Assembly (NCBI RefSeq): GCF_024346675.1
Contig: NZ_AP024850.1
Location: 1,488,001-1,552,000 of the forward strand
Length of the DNA stretch: 64,000 nt
From: Photobacterium sanguinicancri
Lineage (GTDB): Bacteria > Pseudomonadota > Gammaproteobacteria > Enterobacterales > Vibrionaceae
Direction of reading: 5' to 3'
Below the pieces are notes generated by a model. The model saw only the letters and a list, made by a program, of their open reading frames with translations, had not been told where the DNA came from and did no database searches. Below, piece by piece: positions 9,761-20,611 of this stretch. A program made the translations under genes and the position numbers. Each line of letters begins with the position of its first letter. Position 1 is the stretch's first letter.

Positions 9761-10084
9761 GTGAATAGTATTCCAACAGAAATGACCTTCTTTGAACGTT
9801 TTGAAGTGGACATTTTGGCTAAAAAGAAAACCATCACTATTCGCGATGAATCTGAAAGCCATTACCAAGTTGGTTCAGTCGTGGACGTGTCTACATACGA
9901 AGATGGTCGTTGGTTTTGTAAATTAAAAATCGACGCGGTAACGCCCGTTTTGTTTTCTGAACTAACAGATTTCCATGCAGAGCAAGAAAATATGACATTG
10001 CCAGAACTGAAATCTGTCATCCAAGATATTTACCCAAACATAGAGTCTCTCTATGTGGTTACTTATCAACTTGTTGAAGCATGA
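9761..10084 (+). CDS. yqfB: ASCH-domain N4-acetylcytidine amidohydrolase, YqfB-like
   Basis: Matches E. coli YqfB along its whole length: MTFFERFEVDILAKKKTITI, RDESESHYQVGSVV, HAEQENMTLPELKSVI. YqfB is a small ASCH-domain enzyme that hydrolyses N4-acetylcytidine to cytidine and acetate. 107 residues from a GTG start at 9761, preceded by AAGGATG; an in-frame ATG at 9782 (MTFFERF) is an alternative. Independent small gene between the VF530-like gene and thrS. Confidence 0.88.
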   Translation: MNSIPTEMTFFERFEVDILAKKKTITIRDESESHYQVGSVVDVSTYEDGRWFCKLKIDAVTPVLFSELTDFHAEQENMTLPELKSVIQDIYPNIESLYVVTYQLVEA

Positions 10085-10092
10085 TTATAAAC

Positions 10093-10122
10093 AGAGGCTT
10101 TGCAATCATTATCTAGCCTCTG
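10093..10122 (+). terminator. hairpin after yqfB
   Basis: Inverted repeat AGAGGCT/AGCCTCT around 10 nt past the yqfB stop, with no strong T-run. It may be a weak terminator or part of the thrS leader. Confidence 0.3.
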
Positions 10123-10272
10123 CTATTATCGCGAACGCTTTGTCTCACTATATCGCTCTGTATTGCGGGGTTGGTGAAGCAAAAGCCTCTTAATTTAACT
10201 CATCAAAGCTTTCAAAGGCTTTACAACTGACATGTGCTACTTGGTGTGTGGCACCACTGTAAGGAATATTCA

Positions 10273-12201
10273 ATGCCTGTAATTACTCTTCCTGACGGCA
10301 GTCAACGTCAATATGACAATGCTGTATCAACAATGGACGTAGCGCTTTCTATCGGTCCTGGCCTTGCTAAGGCTTGTATTGCTGGTCGTGTTGACGGCGA
10401 ACGTGTTGACGCTTGTGATCTAATTGAAAATGATGCTTCTTTAGAAATCATCACAGCGAAAGACGAAGATGGTCTAGAAATCATCCGTCACTCTTGTGCG
10501 CACCTTTTAGGTCATGCGATTAAGCAACTATATCCTGAAGCAAAAATGGCGATCGGCCCAACGATCGACAACGGCTTCTACTACGATATCGATCTTGAGC
10601 AATCGCTAACCCAAGATGATGTTGATGCTATTGAAAAGCGCATGCTTCAACTTGCGAAAACTAAGTATCAAGTCGTTAAGAAAAAAGTGAGCTGGCAGGA
10701 AGCACGTGATGCGTTTGAATCACGTGGTGAAACCTACAAAATGGAAATCCTAGACGAAAACGTATCACGCGATGATCGTCCTGGCCTTTACCATCACGAA
10801 GAATACATCGACATGTGTCGTGGCCCACACGTACCTAACATGAGCTTCTGCCAGAACTTTAAGCTTCTGAGCGTAGCGGGTGCATACTGGCGCGGTAACA
10901 GCGATAACAAGATGCTGCAGCGTATCTACGGTACTGCATTCCAAGACAAGAAGTTGCTAAAAGCACACTTAACGCGTCTAGAAGAAGCAGCAAAACGCGA
11001 TCACCGTAAAATCGGTAAGCAACTTGACCTGTTCCACATGCAGCAAGAAGCGCCGGGTATGGTTTTCTGGCACCACAACGGTTGGACTATCTTCCGTGAG
11101 CTAGAAGTATTTGTTCGTGAGAAACTAACAGAATACGATTACCAAGAAGTGAAAGGCCCATTAATGATGGACCGTGTACTTTGGGAACGTTCTGGTCACT
11201 GGGACAAATACGCTGAAGCAATGTTCACGACGAATTCAGAGAACCGTGAATATGCTATCAAGCCAATGAACTGCCCAGGTCACGTGCAAATCTTCAACCA
11301 AGGTCTGAAGTCTTACCGTGATCTTCCACTACGTATGGCTGAGTTTGGTGCTTGTCACCGTAACGAACCATCGGGTGCACTTCACGGTATTATGCGTGTT
11401 CGTGGCTTTACTCAAGATGATGCGCACATTTTCTGTACAGAAAGCCAAGTACAACAAGAAGTTACATCTTGTATTAAAATGGTATATGATACGTACCAGA
11501 CATTTGGTTTTAACAACATTGTTGTTAAGCTATCTACACGTCCTGAAAAACGTGTAGGCTCTGACGAAATGTGGGATAAAGCTGAGGCTGACCTAACATT
11601 CGCCCTTGAGTCAATGGATATTCCATTTGAGATTCAAGAAGGTGAAGGTGCATTCTACGGTCCTAAGATCGAGTTTACGCTTCACGATTGTTTAGATCGT
11701 GCATGGCAGTGTGGTACAGTTCAGCTAGACTTTGCATTGCCAGAGCGCTTAGGTGCAACATACGTGGGCGAAGACAACGAACGTCATACCCCAGTTATGA
11801 TTCACCGTGCAATTCTTGGTTCACTAGAGCGTTTCATCGGTATTCTTATCGAAGATTATGCAGGCTTCTTCCCAACATGGTTGGCGCCTCAGCAAGCTGT
11901 TGTGATGAATATTACTGACAGTCAGTCAGAATATGCTCAAGAAATTGTAAAAAAACTGCAAAAATGTGGAATTAGAGTCAATGCGGACTTGAGAAATGAG
12001 AAGATTGGCTTTAAAATCCGCGAACATACTTTGAAGCGAGTGCCTTACATGCTTGTTTGCGGCGACAAAGAAGTCGAAGCAGGCGAAGTAGCAGTTCGAA
12101 CTCGCAAGGGTAAAGATTTGGGTAAAATGAAGATTGATGACCTTGTTGCATTCTTGCAGCAAGAGATTAGCAGTCGTACGCTTAATGTTTTGGAGGACTA
12201 A
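10273..12201 (+). CDS. thrS: threonyl-tRNA synthetase
   Basis: Class II aminoacyl-tRNA synthetase charging tRNA-Thr. Domains in order: TGS (residues 1-61, [15 protein letters not shown]), editing domain with [10 protein letters not shown] and its HxxxH zinc-like motif, catalytic core with [10 protein letters not shown] and [13 protein letters not shown], and a C-terminal anticodon-binding domain. 642 residues, identical to E. coli ThrS. The start at 10273 follows AAGGAATATTCA; the longer reading frame starts with non-conserved residues. infC begins 3 nt after the stop. A 188-bp leader precedes it, where E. coli has the ThrRS-binding operator; not resolved by eye here. Confidence 0.98.
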   Translation: MPVITLPDGSQRQYDNAVSTMDVALSIGPGLAKACIAGRVDGERVDACDLIENDASLEIITAKDEDGLEIIRHSCAHLLGHAIKQLYPEAKMAIGPTIDNGFYYDIDLEQSLTQDDVDAIEKRMLQLAKTKYQVVKKKVSWQEARDAFESRGETYKMEILDENVSRDDRPGLYHHEEYIDMCRGPHVPNMSFCQNFKLLSVAGAYWRGNSDNKMLQRIYGTAFQDKKLLKAHLTRLEEAAKRDHRKIGKQLDLFHMQQEAPGMVFWHHNGWTIFRELEVFVREKLTEYDYQEVKGPLMMDRVLWERSGHWDKYAEAMFTTNSENREYAIKPMNCPGHVQIFNQGLKSYRDLPLRMAEFGACHRNEPSGALHGIMRVRGFTQDDAHIFCTESQVQQEVTSCIKMVYDTYQTFGFNNIVVKLSTRPEKRVGSDEMWDKAEADLTFALESMDIPFEIQEGEGAFYGPKIEFTLHDCLDRAWQCGTVQLDFALPERLGATYVGEDNERHTPVMIHRAILGSLERFIGILIEDYAGFFPTWLAPQQAVVMNITDSQSEYAQEIVKKLQKCGIRVNADLRNEKIGFKIREHTLKRVPYMLVCGDKEVEAGEVAVRTRKGKDLGKMKIDDLVAFLQQEISSRTLNVLED

Positions 12202-12204
12202 GGT

Positions 12205-12756
12205 ATTAAAGGCGGAAGAAGAACTCAAGCACCAGTTAAACAAAATGCGCACCGTTTAAACGGTGAAATCCATGGTGTTAGCGAAGTGCGTCTAACGGGA
12301 ATTGATGGTGAATCAATTGGTGTTGTTTCATTTGTTGAAGCGACTCGTATTGCTAATGAAGCCGGTGTGGATTTAGTTGAAATCAGCCCGAATGCCGAGC
12401 CACCAGTTTGTCGTGTGATGGACTATGGCAAGTACCTGTTCGAAAAGGCGAAGGCTGCTAAAGAGCAAAAGAAAAAGCAAAAACAAATCCAGATCAAGGA
12501 AGTTAAATTCCGACCTGGTACAGACGAAGGCGATTATCAGGTAAAACTACGCAACCTGACTCGCTTTTTAGAAGAGGGCAACAAGGGTAAAGTCACACTA
12601 CGTTTCCGTGGTCGTGAAATGGCCCATCAGAATCTTGGTATCGAGCTTCTGAATCGTATTAAGGCAGAACTAGAAGACCTAGCGGTCTGCGAAAGCTTCC
12701 CTAATCGAGTTGAAGGTCGTCAAATGACGATGATGCTTGCCCCTAAGAAGAAGTAA
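12205..12756 (+). CDS. infC: translation initiation factor IF-3 (AUU start)
   Basis: IF-3 binds the 30S subunit and proofreads start-codon choice. Conserved: [35 protein letters not shown] and [11 protein letters not shown]. Extending upstream of the first in-frame ATG-like codon gives an ATT start at 12205 ([20 protein letters not shown]), preceded by GGAGG at 8 nt, as in E. coli infC. This yields 183 residues, close to the usual 180. The rare AUU start is the basis of IF-3 autoregulation. The gene starts 3 nt after the thrS stop. Confidence 0.96.
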   Translation: MKGGRRTQAPVKQNAHRLNGEIHGVSEVRLTGIDGESIGVVSFVEATRIANEAGVDLVEISPNAEPPVCRVMDYGKYLFEKAKAAKEQKKKQKQIQIKEVKFRPGTDEGDYQVKLRNLTRFLEEGNKGKVTLRFRGREMAHQNLGIELLNRIKAELEDLAVCESFPNRVEGRQMTMMLAPKKK

Positions 12757-12775
12757 TTACGGCATTAAAGTAGCT

Positions 12776-12803
12776 AAAAGCGCTGCTCCGGCAGCGCTTT
12801 TGT
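12776..12803 (+). terminator. hairpin between infC and rpmI
   Basis: Perfect 11-bp stem AAAAGCGCTGC/GCAGCGCTTTT around a TCCG tetraloop, then GTTCG. Possible partial terminator, processing hairpin or part of the L20 control region known between infC and rpmI in E. coli. Confidence 0.6.
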
Positions 12804-12850
12804 TCGCCTGATTACTAGTTTATTAACTATCAACAATGCGGAGTCTCATC

Positions 12851-13045
12851 ATGCCTAAGATGAAATCCAACAAAGGCGCAGCTAAGCGCTTTAAAAAAAC
12901 AGCTGGTGGCTTTAAGTTTAAGCACGCTACAAAACGTCACATCCTGACTAAACGTACTACTAAGAACAAACGTCAGCTTCGTCCAAACGCTATCCTTCCT
13001 AAGTGTGAAGTGGCAGCTGTTGCACGTATGCTTCCGTTCGCTTAA
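12851..13045 (+). CDS. rpmI: 50S ribosomal protein L35
   Basis: Large-subunit protein L35: [20 protein letters not shown] start, [20 protein letters not shown] core. 64 residues. The start at 12851 is set by family length; GGAGTCTC precedes it and the same octamer precedes rplT. Very basic. Cotranscribed with rplT. Confidence 0.97.
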   Translation: MPKMKSNKGAAKRFKKTAGGFKFKHATKRHILTKRTTKNKRQLRPNAILPKCEVAAVARMLPFA

Positions 13046-13088
13046 TCGTTTTTAGTTTTATTTTTATTATTTTAGTTAGGAGTCTCCT

Positions 13089-13442
13089 ATGCCTCGCGTA
13101 AAACGTGGTGTACAAGCGCGTGCACGTCACAAGAAAGTTCTTAAACAAGCTAAAGGTTACTACGGTGCACGTTCACGTGTTTACCGCGTAGCTTTCCAAG
13201 CTGTTACTAAAGCTGGTCAATACGCTTACCGTGACCGTCGCAACAAGAAACGTACTTTCCGTCAACTTTGGATTGCACGTATCAACGCTGCTGCTCGTCA
13301 AAATGGCATGTCTTACAGCCGTCTAATCAATGGCCTTAAGAAAGCATCTATCGAAATCGATCGTAAGATCCTTGCTGATATCGCAGTATTCGACAAAGCT
13401 ACTTTCACAGTACTTGTTGAAAAAGCGAAAGCTGCACTGTAA
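13089..13442 (+). CDS. rplT: 50S ribosomal protein L20
   Basis: Large-subunit assembly protein L20 and, in E. coli, translational repressor of rpmI-rpl[21 protein letters not shown] opening, [38 protein letters not shown]. 117 residues, normal. Its Shine-Dalgarno lies in the short palindrome TAGGAGTCTCCTA overlapping the start codon. Followed by a strong terminator. Confidence 0.98.
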   Translation: MPRVKRGVQARARHKKVLKQAKGYYGARSRVYRVAFQAVTKAGQYAYRDRRNKKRTFRQLWIARINAAARQNGMSYSRLINGLKKASIEIDRKILADIAVFDKATFTVLVEKAKAAL

Positions 13443-13463
13443 TTTCAGTCCAGTTTGATTTTG

Positions 13464-13492
13464 AAAAGGAGAGCCTCGGCTCTCCTTTTTTT
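13464..13492 (+). terminator. rplT terminator
   Basis: Stem GGAGAGC/GCTCTCC with loop CTCG and flanking A and T tracts, then seven T. Classic intrinsic terminator closing the thrS-infC-rpmI-rplT unit. Confidence 0.85.
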
Positions 13493-13500
13493 ATACCTGA

Positions 13501-14715
<1,215 letters not shown>

Positions 14716-14733
14716 TCCAGAGGTTTAATCACT

Positions 14734-17121
14734 ATGAAATTCAGCGAATCTTGGCTTCGTGAGTGGGTTAGCCCTTCGGTTACGACTGACGAACTAACTC
14801 ACCAAATTACAATGGCTGGCCTAGAAGTAGACGACGTTCTACCTGTAGCAGGTTCATTTACTGGCGTTAAAGTGGGTCAGGTTGTTTCTTGTGAACAACA
14901 CCCTGATGCAGACAAACTACGTGTGACTAAAGTTGATGTTGGTGCTGAAGAGCTTCTAGACATCGTATGTGGCGCGTCTAACTGTCGTCTTGGTATTAAA
15001 GTCGCGGTTGCTACTGTTGGTGCAGTACTTCCTGGTGATTTCAAAATCAAGAAAGCGAAACTACGTGGTCAACCATCTCACGGTATGCTTTGTTCTTTCT
15101 CTGAGCTGGGTATCGATGTTGAGTCTGACGGCATTTTAGAATTAGCAGAAAGTGCAGTACTAGGTACTGATTTCCGTGAATTCCTAGGTCTAAACGACGT
15201 TACTGTTGATGTTGATCTAACGGCAAACCGTGCTGATTGTTTCAGCATTCGTGGTCTTGCTCGTGAAGTCGGTGTTCTAAACCGTGCTGACGTGACTGAG
15301 CCTGCTGTTGACGCTGTTGCAACATCGATTGAAGATACAGTTTCTATCGACGTTACAGCATCTGAAGCTTGTCCTCGTTACCTTGGTCGTGTTGTTAAAA
15401 ACGTGAACGTGAAAGCTGAAACGCCACTATGGATGCAAGAAAAACTGCGTCGCTGTGGTATTCGCTCTATCGATCCTGTTGTTGATATCACTAACTTTGT
15501 TCTACTTGAACAAGGTCAGCCTATGCACGCATTCGATCTAGCGAAGATCGAAGGTGGTATCGTAGTACGTATGGCAGAGCAGGGCGAGAAACTGACTCTT
15601 CTAGACGGTACTGAAACTGAGCTAAACGCAGACACACTTGTTGTTGCAGACCACACTAAAGCGCTAGCAATTGCTGGTATCTTTGGTGGTGCTGATTCTG
15701 GCGTAAACAATGAGACTCAAGACGTTCTTCTTGAGTGTGCGTTCTTTGCACCTGACCACATCCGTGGTCGCGCACGTAGCTACGGTCTACACACTGACTC
15801 TTCAATGCGTTTTGAGCGTGGTGTGGATTTTGCACTACAGCACAATGCAATGGAGCGCGCGACTCAACTGCTAGTTGAAATCTGTGGCGGTGAAGTAGCA
15901 CCTGTTGTTGGCGTTGAATCTGACGCTGATTTACCTAAGCCAAATACGGTATCTCTACGTCGTACTAAGCTAGATAACCTACTAGGTCACCACATCGAAG
16001 ATGCTGACGTTGTAGAGATCTTAGAACGTCTAGGCCTAACGGTTGTAACAACAGCGGAAGGTTGGACTGCGACTGCGCCAACATGGCGTTTTGATATCGC
16101 AATCGAGCAAGACCTAATTGAAGAAGTAGGTCGTATCTACGGTTACGATAACATCCCGAATCAAGCACCTGTTGCTGCACTAAACATGAATGATCATAAA
16201 GAAGCTAACTTACCGCTTAAGCGCGTACGTGATCTTCTTGTTGACCGTGGTTACCACGAAGCCATTACTTATAGCTTCGTAGAGCCAGAGCAACAAACCC
16301 TGATTGTTCCAGGTGTTGAGCCACTAGTACTACCATTCCCAATTTCAGCAGACATGTCAGCAATGCGTCTTGGTCTAATCCAAGGCTTGCTAAACACTGT
16401 TGTTCACAACCAGAAGCGCCAGCAGCCACGTGTTCGTTTATTTGAATATGGCCTACGTTTCATCCCTTGTGAAACCGCTGAAAATGGCATGCGTCAAGAA
16501 CCTATGCTTGCTGGCGTTATTGCTGGTAACCGTAGCGAAGAGCACTGGGACATTGAGAGCAACACTGTTGATTTCTTCGACCTAAAAGGTGACTTGGAAG
16601 CGGTTCTTGAGCTAACAGCTAACGATGTAGCATTTGGCTTCAAGTCAGCGAAGCACCCAGCACTTCACCCTGGCCAAACAGCAGCAATTGTTGTTGATGG
16701 CAAAGAGGTTGGTGTAATTGGTACAGTTCACCCAGAACTTGAGCGTAAGTTTGGCCTTAACGGTCGTACTGTCGTATTCGAAATCGAGTGGAGTGCAATC
16801 AACTCTCGTGAACTACCAGAAGCCGCTGCTGTTTCTAAATTCCCTGCAAACCGTCGCGATATCGCGGTTGTTGTAAGCGAAGATGTTGCTGCTGGTGACG
16901 TTGTTGAAGCTTGTCGTGCACACGGTGGTGAACTACTAACAGGTGTTAACTTGTTTGATGTTTACCGTGGTAAAGGTGTAGAGGAAGGTAATAAGAGCCT
17001 TGCAATCGCACTTTCACTGCAATCAACAGAGCGCACACTAGAAGAAGCCGATATTGCAAATGCAGTAGAAGCAATTGTTGCAGCGCTTGCTGAGAAGTTT
17101 AATGCGTCGCTACGCGATTAA
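14734..17121 (+). CDS. pheT: phenylalanyl-tRNA synthetase beta subunit
   Basis: Structural and editing beta subunit; 795 residues, the same as E. coli PheT. Begins [20 protein letters not shown], followed by a tRNA-binding (EMAP/OB) domain near residues 40-150, B3/B4 editing region, B5 domain and a C-terminal anticodon-binding (FDX-ACB) domain ([17 protein letters not shown]). A strong terminator follows at 17174, so ihfA here is probably transcribed mainly from its own promoter. Confidence 0.97.
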   Translation: MKFSESWLREWVSPSVTTDELTHQITMAGLEVDDVLPVAGSFTGVKVGQVVSCEQHPDADKLRVTKVDVGAEELLDIVCGASNCRLGIKVAVATVGAVLPGDFKIKKAKLRGQPSHGMLCSFSELGIDVESDGILELAESAVLGTDFREFLGLNDVTVDVDLTANRADCFSIRGLAREVGVLNRADVTEPAVDAVATSIEDTVSIDVTASEACPRYLGRVVKNVNVKAETPLWMQEKLRRCGIRSIDPVVDITNFVLLEQGQPMHAFDLAKIEGGIVVRMAEQGEKLTLLDGTETELNADTLVVADHTKALAIAGIFGGADSGVNNETQDVLLECAFFAPDHIRGRARSYGLHTDSSMRFERGVDFALQHNAMERATQLLVEICGGEVAPVVGVESDADLPKPNTVSLRRTKLDNLLGHHIEDADVVEILERLGLTVVTTAEGWTATAPTWRFDIAIEQDLIEEVGRIYGYDNIPNQAPVAALNMNDHKEANLPLKRVRDLLVDRGYHEAITYSFVEPEQQTLIVPGVEPLVLPFPISADMSAMRLGLIQGLLNTVVHNQKRQQPRVRLFEYGLRFIPCETAENGMRQEPMLAGVIAGNRSEEHWDIESNTVDFFDLKGDLEAVLELTANDVAFGFKSAKHPALHPGQTAAIVVDGKEVGVIGTVHPELERKFGLNGRTVVFEIEWSAINSRELPEAAAVSKFPANRRDIAVVVSEDVAAGDVVEACRAHGGELLTGVNLFDVYRGKGVEEGNKSLAIALSLQSTERTLEEADIANAVEAIVAALAEKFNASLRD

Positions 17122-17173
17122 TACTTTACGCTAGGTTACCAGTAGGCAGCCAAAGCGAGAGAATAGTTTTAGA

Positions 17174-17205
17174 GGGTGACTTGTTTATCAAGTCACCCTT
17201 TTTTT
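17174..17205 (+). terminator. pheT terminator
   Basis: Ten-bp stem GGGTGACTTG/CAAGTCACCC, loop TTTAT, then seven T. Confidence 0.85.
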
Positions 17206-17806
17206 ATTCTGAAAATTTACGCTATAGGGATATAAGGTATCGCAACAATTGAATAGATGTTGAGTTTTGATTGTTTTTTGTATCAATATTCCTTAAGTGG
17301 ATGCGGGGGAGGGGAGTATTGGGGATTAAAACATATTACTTAGCTCCTAATAGAGCGTTGTAAGCGTTCTGTATAAGTCTTTGTTTTCGAAATGCAGCTA
17401 AAAATAGTGATTTTTTTTGATCTGTTTCTCAAATTCTCTAAGAGATTGATAGTTGGTTATTTTTGCTGTTTTCTGTATGTAAAGTGGCTGATAATGCTAT
17501 ATGTAGCTGATTATATAGCATTTATTCTCGGTTTTGTGGTTTGATAAGCATGGGCGAGCGTATTGAAATCAAGCATTATTTTGCGAATTAGTCTGTTATT
17601 TTCACGTTTGCATAGTGAAAAAAGTTGGCGAAAATCAGCAAGTTGGCTTAAACTTGACTACAGTTGAGCTTGAGCAAGACCTTATCAAATTGCAATCGAG
17701 GGTTTACGCACTCTGATTAGGTTTCAAGTCAACAAACCCATTAACAGTGATACATAACTTGAGTTATGTACGCTATCCATTCAACTTAGTCTTGAGGGAG
17801 TTATCT
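17206..17806. other. 600-bp gene-free region ahead of ihfA
   Basis: AT-rich, no credible reading frame. Contains an inverted repeat at 17493-17522 (arms AATGCTATA/TATAGCATT), a TTTTCAC/GTGAAAA repeat near 17600 and the perfect palindrome at 17751-17770. Probably the ihfA promoter and leader; an unannotated RNA is possible. Confidence 0.5.
17751..17770. promoter_or_regulatory. 9+9 palindrome upstream of ihfA
   Basis: TACATAACT-TG-AGTTATGTA: perfect arms of nine around two bases, ending 36 bp before the ihfA start. Operator or leader hairpin; the binding factor is unknown. Confidence 0.55.
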
Positions 17807-18103
17807 ATGGCGCTCACAAAAGCCGATTTGGCTGAGAACCTGTTTGAAAATGTGGGATTAAGCAAACGGGACGCCAAGGATACGGTGGAAGTCTTTTTTG
17901 AAGAAATCAGAAAAGCACTAGAAAACGGCGAGCAAGTGAAGTTATCTGGCTTCGGTAATTTCGACCTTCGTGATAAAAATCAACGTCCGGGACGAAATCC
18001 TAAAACGGGTGAAGATATTCCAATTTCTGCGCGTCGTGTTGTGACTTTCCGTCCTGGCCAAAAACTAAAAGCGCGTGTTGAAAATATCGAGCTCGAAAAA
18101 TAA
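17807..18103 (+). CDS. ihfA: integration host factor alpha subunit
   Basis: DNA-bending nucleoid protein; pairs with Ihf[21 protein letters not shown] start, [20 protein letters not shown] and [20 protein letters not shown], the beta-arm with the intercalating proline. 98 residues. Start at 17807 follows TGAGGGAG; the longer frame adds residues not in the family. Neighbours pheST and btuCD match the enterobacterial order, apart from astE inserted downstream. Confidence 0.97.
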   Translation: MALTKADLAENLFENVGLSKRDAKDTVEVFFEEIRKALENGEQVKLSGFGNFDLRDKNQRPGRNPKTGEDIPISARRVVTFRPGQKLKARVENIELEK

Positions 18104-18128
18104 CAGCTTTTAGCGATGAATACTGAGT

Positions 18129-18167
18129 AACCCAAACGAACGTGAAGATTCGTTTGGGTTTTCTTTT
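18129..18167 (+). terminator. ihfA terminator
   Basis: Twelve-bp stem AACCCAAACGAA/TTCGTTTGGGTT with an 8-nt loop, followed by TTCTTTT. Confidence 0.8.
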
Positions 18168-18330
18168 ATCTGGCTGATGCTTTTAATACTAACCTCCATT
18201 CCAACCCCTTTAATTTTACTGCTTCTCTTTTCTTGCTAAATCACACCTTAATGTTGCGCTTGTTTACTGTTGTTTAACATTCTTGTAATGTCGATATGTA
18301 TGATATGTCGAATAAACAAGGAGGTTGTCG

Positions 18331-19386
18331 ATGTCATCACTAGATCGGGTCAAGGCTGGAGAGTTTTTATCTGCAACGCTTGATATGGACAGTGTGTTTG
18401 TTGGCGGTGAATGGCAACTACAGTCAGGCGTTTCTTTTCAGCTACGTTCACGTGGTGTCTTAATTATAGAGCCTACTGTTATATCAAGGTCTACGAAAAG
18501 CATTATTGTATCTGCAGGGGTACATGGTGATGAAACGGGTCCTATAGAGCTACTACAACAACTTAGTGGCGAGATACTGAAAGGTTTATTTGAGCCTGCT
18601 CACCGTCTTCTCTTCATTATTGCGCATCCTGAAGCGACGTTGGCACATACCCGCTTTATTGCGGAGAATATGAATCGTTTATTTGCTCACCGTAATGAAC
18701 CGAACAATATCGACCGTAAAATAGCGAATACTCTCCAGCAAGAAGTCGATCACTTTTATCAGGGTAGTGATATAGCTGATGTACAGGACGGTGTATCACG
18801 CTGGCACTTAGACTTACATAGTGCAATCCGAGACTCTGCCCATTATACATTTGCGGTTAGCCCTTGTAGTGCTTACCCAACACGCAGTAATGCACTATTT
18901 GCCTTCTTAGAACAGGCCGAAGTTGAAGCTGTATTATTGTCTCGCGCCGACTCACCGACCTTTAGTTGGTACAGTGCATCTAAATATGGTGCGCAAGCGT
19001 TAACAATGGAATTAGGGCGGGTTGCTAAATTAGGCGAAAATGATCTTGAGCGTCTTAGTGCTTTCGATTGTGCATTACGTGTACTGTTACAACAAGAAGA
19101 ACAACCTTATAGCTGGCAAGGTCGCAAGCTTATTGTATATAAAGTGACGCGTACGATTACGAAACTAAGCGATGACTTTAATTTTAACTTTCCTGCTTCT
19201 CAGGCCAACTTTACTTTTTTTGAGCAAGGCTGCTTACTTGGACAGGATCAAGACAAGCAATACTTTTCATTAGAAGGGGGCGAAGCGGTAGTGTTCCCTA
19301 ATCCCAATGTCGCGCTTGGTCAGCGAGCTTGTTTGCTGGTACAACAAGCCGCTGTCACTGCTGAAGGGCAAATTAAAGTCGTTTAA
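18331..19386 (+). CDS. astE: succinylglutamate desuccinylase
   Basis: Last enzyme of the arginine succinyltransferase (AST) pathway: N-succinylglutamate to glutamate and succinate. Zinc carboxypeptidase-like motifs: SAGVHGDETGPIELL (H and E ligands), AENMNRLF and WHLDLHSAIRDSAHYTF (third ligand). 351 residues. Start ATG at 18331 behind AAGGAGG. No other ast genes lie nearby, so it is a detached member of the pathway, placed between ihfA and btuC. Confidence 0.9.
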   Translation: MSSLDRVKAGEFLSATLDMDSVFVGGEWQLQSGVSFQLRSRGVLIIEPTVISRSTKSIIVSAGVHGDETGPIELLQQLSGEILKGLFEPAHRLLFIIAHPEATLAHTRFIAENMNRLFAHRNEPNNIDRKIANTLQQEVDHFYQGSDIADVQDGVSRWHLDLHSAIRDSAHYTFAVSPCSAYPTRSNALFAFLEQAEVEAVLLSRADSPTFSWYSASKYGAQALTMELGRVAKLGENDLERLSAFDCALRVLLQQEEQPYSWQGRKLIVYKVTRTITKLSDDFNFNFPASQANFTFFEQGCLLGQDQDKQYFSLEGGEAVVFPNPNVALGQRACLLVQQAAVTAEGQIKVV

Positions 19387-19530
19387 TCAGTCGAAGTCAG
19401 CGATAGCCGTTAACTCTTGTTACGCCATTAGCTGTAGATGTTACTGTCTGCGCTGTAGAGACGCTTGTCCGTAAGTTGGTTTCCAAATACATACGCTATA
19501 GCGATAGCTTTCAGCGTGTAACACCTTGAT

Positions 19531-19552
19531 AGCACGAGTGCTTCGCTCGTGC
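19531..19552 (+). terminator. hairpin between astE and btuC
   Basis: Stem AGCACGAG/CTCGTGCT with a 7-nt loop TGCTTCG and a weak T-rich tail (TTCCATTTTG). Possible astE terminator. Confidence 0.45.
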
Positions 19553-19610
19553 TTTCCATTTTGTGGCTTTAATTGTATTGTTACGCCATCATTTTATTAC
19601 ACGTCGGCCC

Positions 19611-20603
19611 ATGCAACTTAACGACCTTATACACCGCCAGCAATTACGCTGGAAAGCATGTAGTTTTGTTATTGTCTTACTTCTCTTACTGGCTTCTTTT
19701 TTTGCTTTGTCCGTAGGCGAACTTTGGATTTTGCCTTGGGCACCCAGTGGCGATCTTGAAGCGCAATTACTCTATCAGTTACGTTTCCCACGATTGTTAG
19801 CGGCATTAATGATAGGGGCAGCTCTAGCATCGTCTGGCGCGGTACTACAAGTGTTACTAGGAAACCCTTTAGCAGAACCAGGTGTGCTTGGGATCTCTGG
19901 TGGGGCTAGTTTAGCCTTAGTTTTATTACTCTTTTTTGCTCCCGTCGATCCTACAGCCAGCATGACGATGAGTGCCGCTATGTTTGGGGCACTGACATTC
20001 ACCTTGATTTTAGTTGGGCTGTCGCGTGGTGGTCGGGTGTCAACCGCGAAGTTATTATTGATAGGGGTTGCACTCGGTATTCTATCGGGCGCAGTGGTGA
20101 CTTGGGCGTTCTACTTCAGTACCGACCTGAGTTTACGTCAGCTCATGTATTGGCTGATGGGCAGCGTTGGCGGAGTAAGTTGGTCACAATTGTCGATTGG
20201 TATGCTCGTCGTGCCAGTATTACTTTGGTTGTGCACTCGCGGAAAACAACTCGATGTATTAATGCTTGGCGAGGTACATGCGAAACAGCTAGGTTTAGAT
20301 GTAGTTAAACTGCGCTGGAAGCTAATTATGGTTGTTTCGCTATTAGTTGGGGCATCGGTAGCCTTAGGCGGAATTATTGGCTTCATTGGGCTTGTGGTTC
20401 CTCATCTACTACGTCTAGCGCTTGGTACAGAGAACCGTTATCTATTACCGCTGTCGGCCTTGAGTGGTGCGCTTTTGCTCGCTTTTGCTGACACGATCTC
20501 ACGGATAGCCTTGTCATCTGCTGAACTGCCTGTTGGCGTAGTGACAACGACGATTGGTGCGCCAGTTTTTGTTTGGATGCTGCTGCGTTCTCATATTGAT
20601 TAA
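19611..20603 (+). CDS. btuC: vitamin B12 ABC importer permease BtuC
   Basis: Inner-membrane permease of the cobalamin importer BtuCDF. About ten hydrophobic segments; family motifs [40 protein letters not shown], and [16 protein letters not shown] for ATPase coupling. About 330 residues. ATG at 19611 ([15 protein letters not shown]) is chosen by homology; its Shine-Dalgarno is weak and an in-frame GTG at 19563 would add 16 residues. btuD follows 8 nt later. No btuF or cobalamin riboswitch is visible nearby. Confidence 0.9.
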   Translation: MQLNDLIHRQQLRWKACSFVIVLLLLLASFFALSVGELWILPWAPSGDLEAQLLYQLRFPRLLAALMIGAALASSGAVLQVLLGNPLAEPGVLGISGGASLALVLLLFFAPVDPTASMTMSAAMFGALTFTLILVGLSRGGRVSTAKLLLIGVALGILSGAVVTWAFYFSTDLSLRQLMYWLMGSVGGVSWSQLSIGMLVVPVLLWLCTRGKQLDVLMLGEVHAKQLGLDVVKLRWKLIMVVSLLVGASVALGGIIGFIGLVVPHLLRLALGTENRYLLPLSALSGALLLAFADTISRIALSSAELPVGVVTTTIGAPVFVWMLLRSHID

Positions 20604-20611
20604 GTGATGCT

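Noticed and set aside
17530..17720. IHF consensus site upstream of ihfA for autoregulation
   Set aside because: Sequences such as AATCAAGCATTAT come close but miss the TTR end of the WATCAANNNNTTR consensus.
19387..19610. Possible cobalamin riboswitch ahead of btuC
   Set aside because: No B12-box motif such as GCCACTG and no recognisable aptamer core; only a plain hairpin is present.
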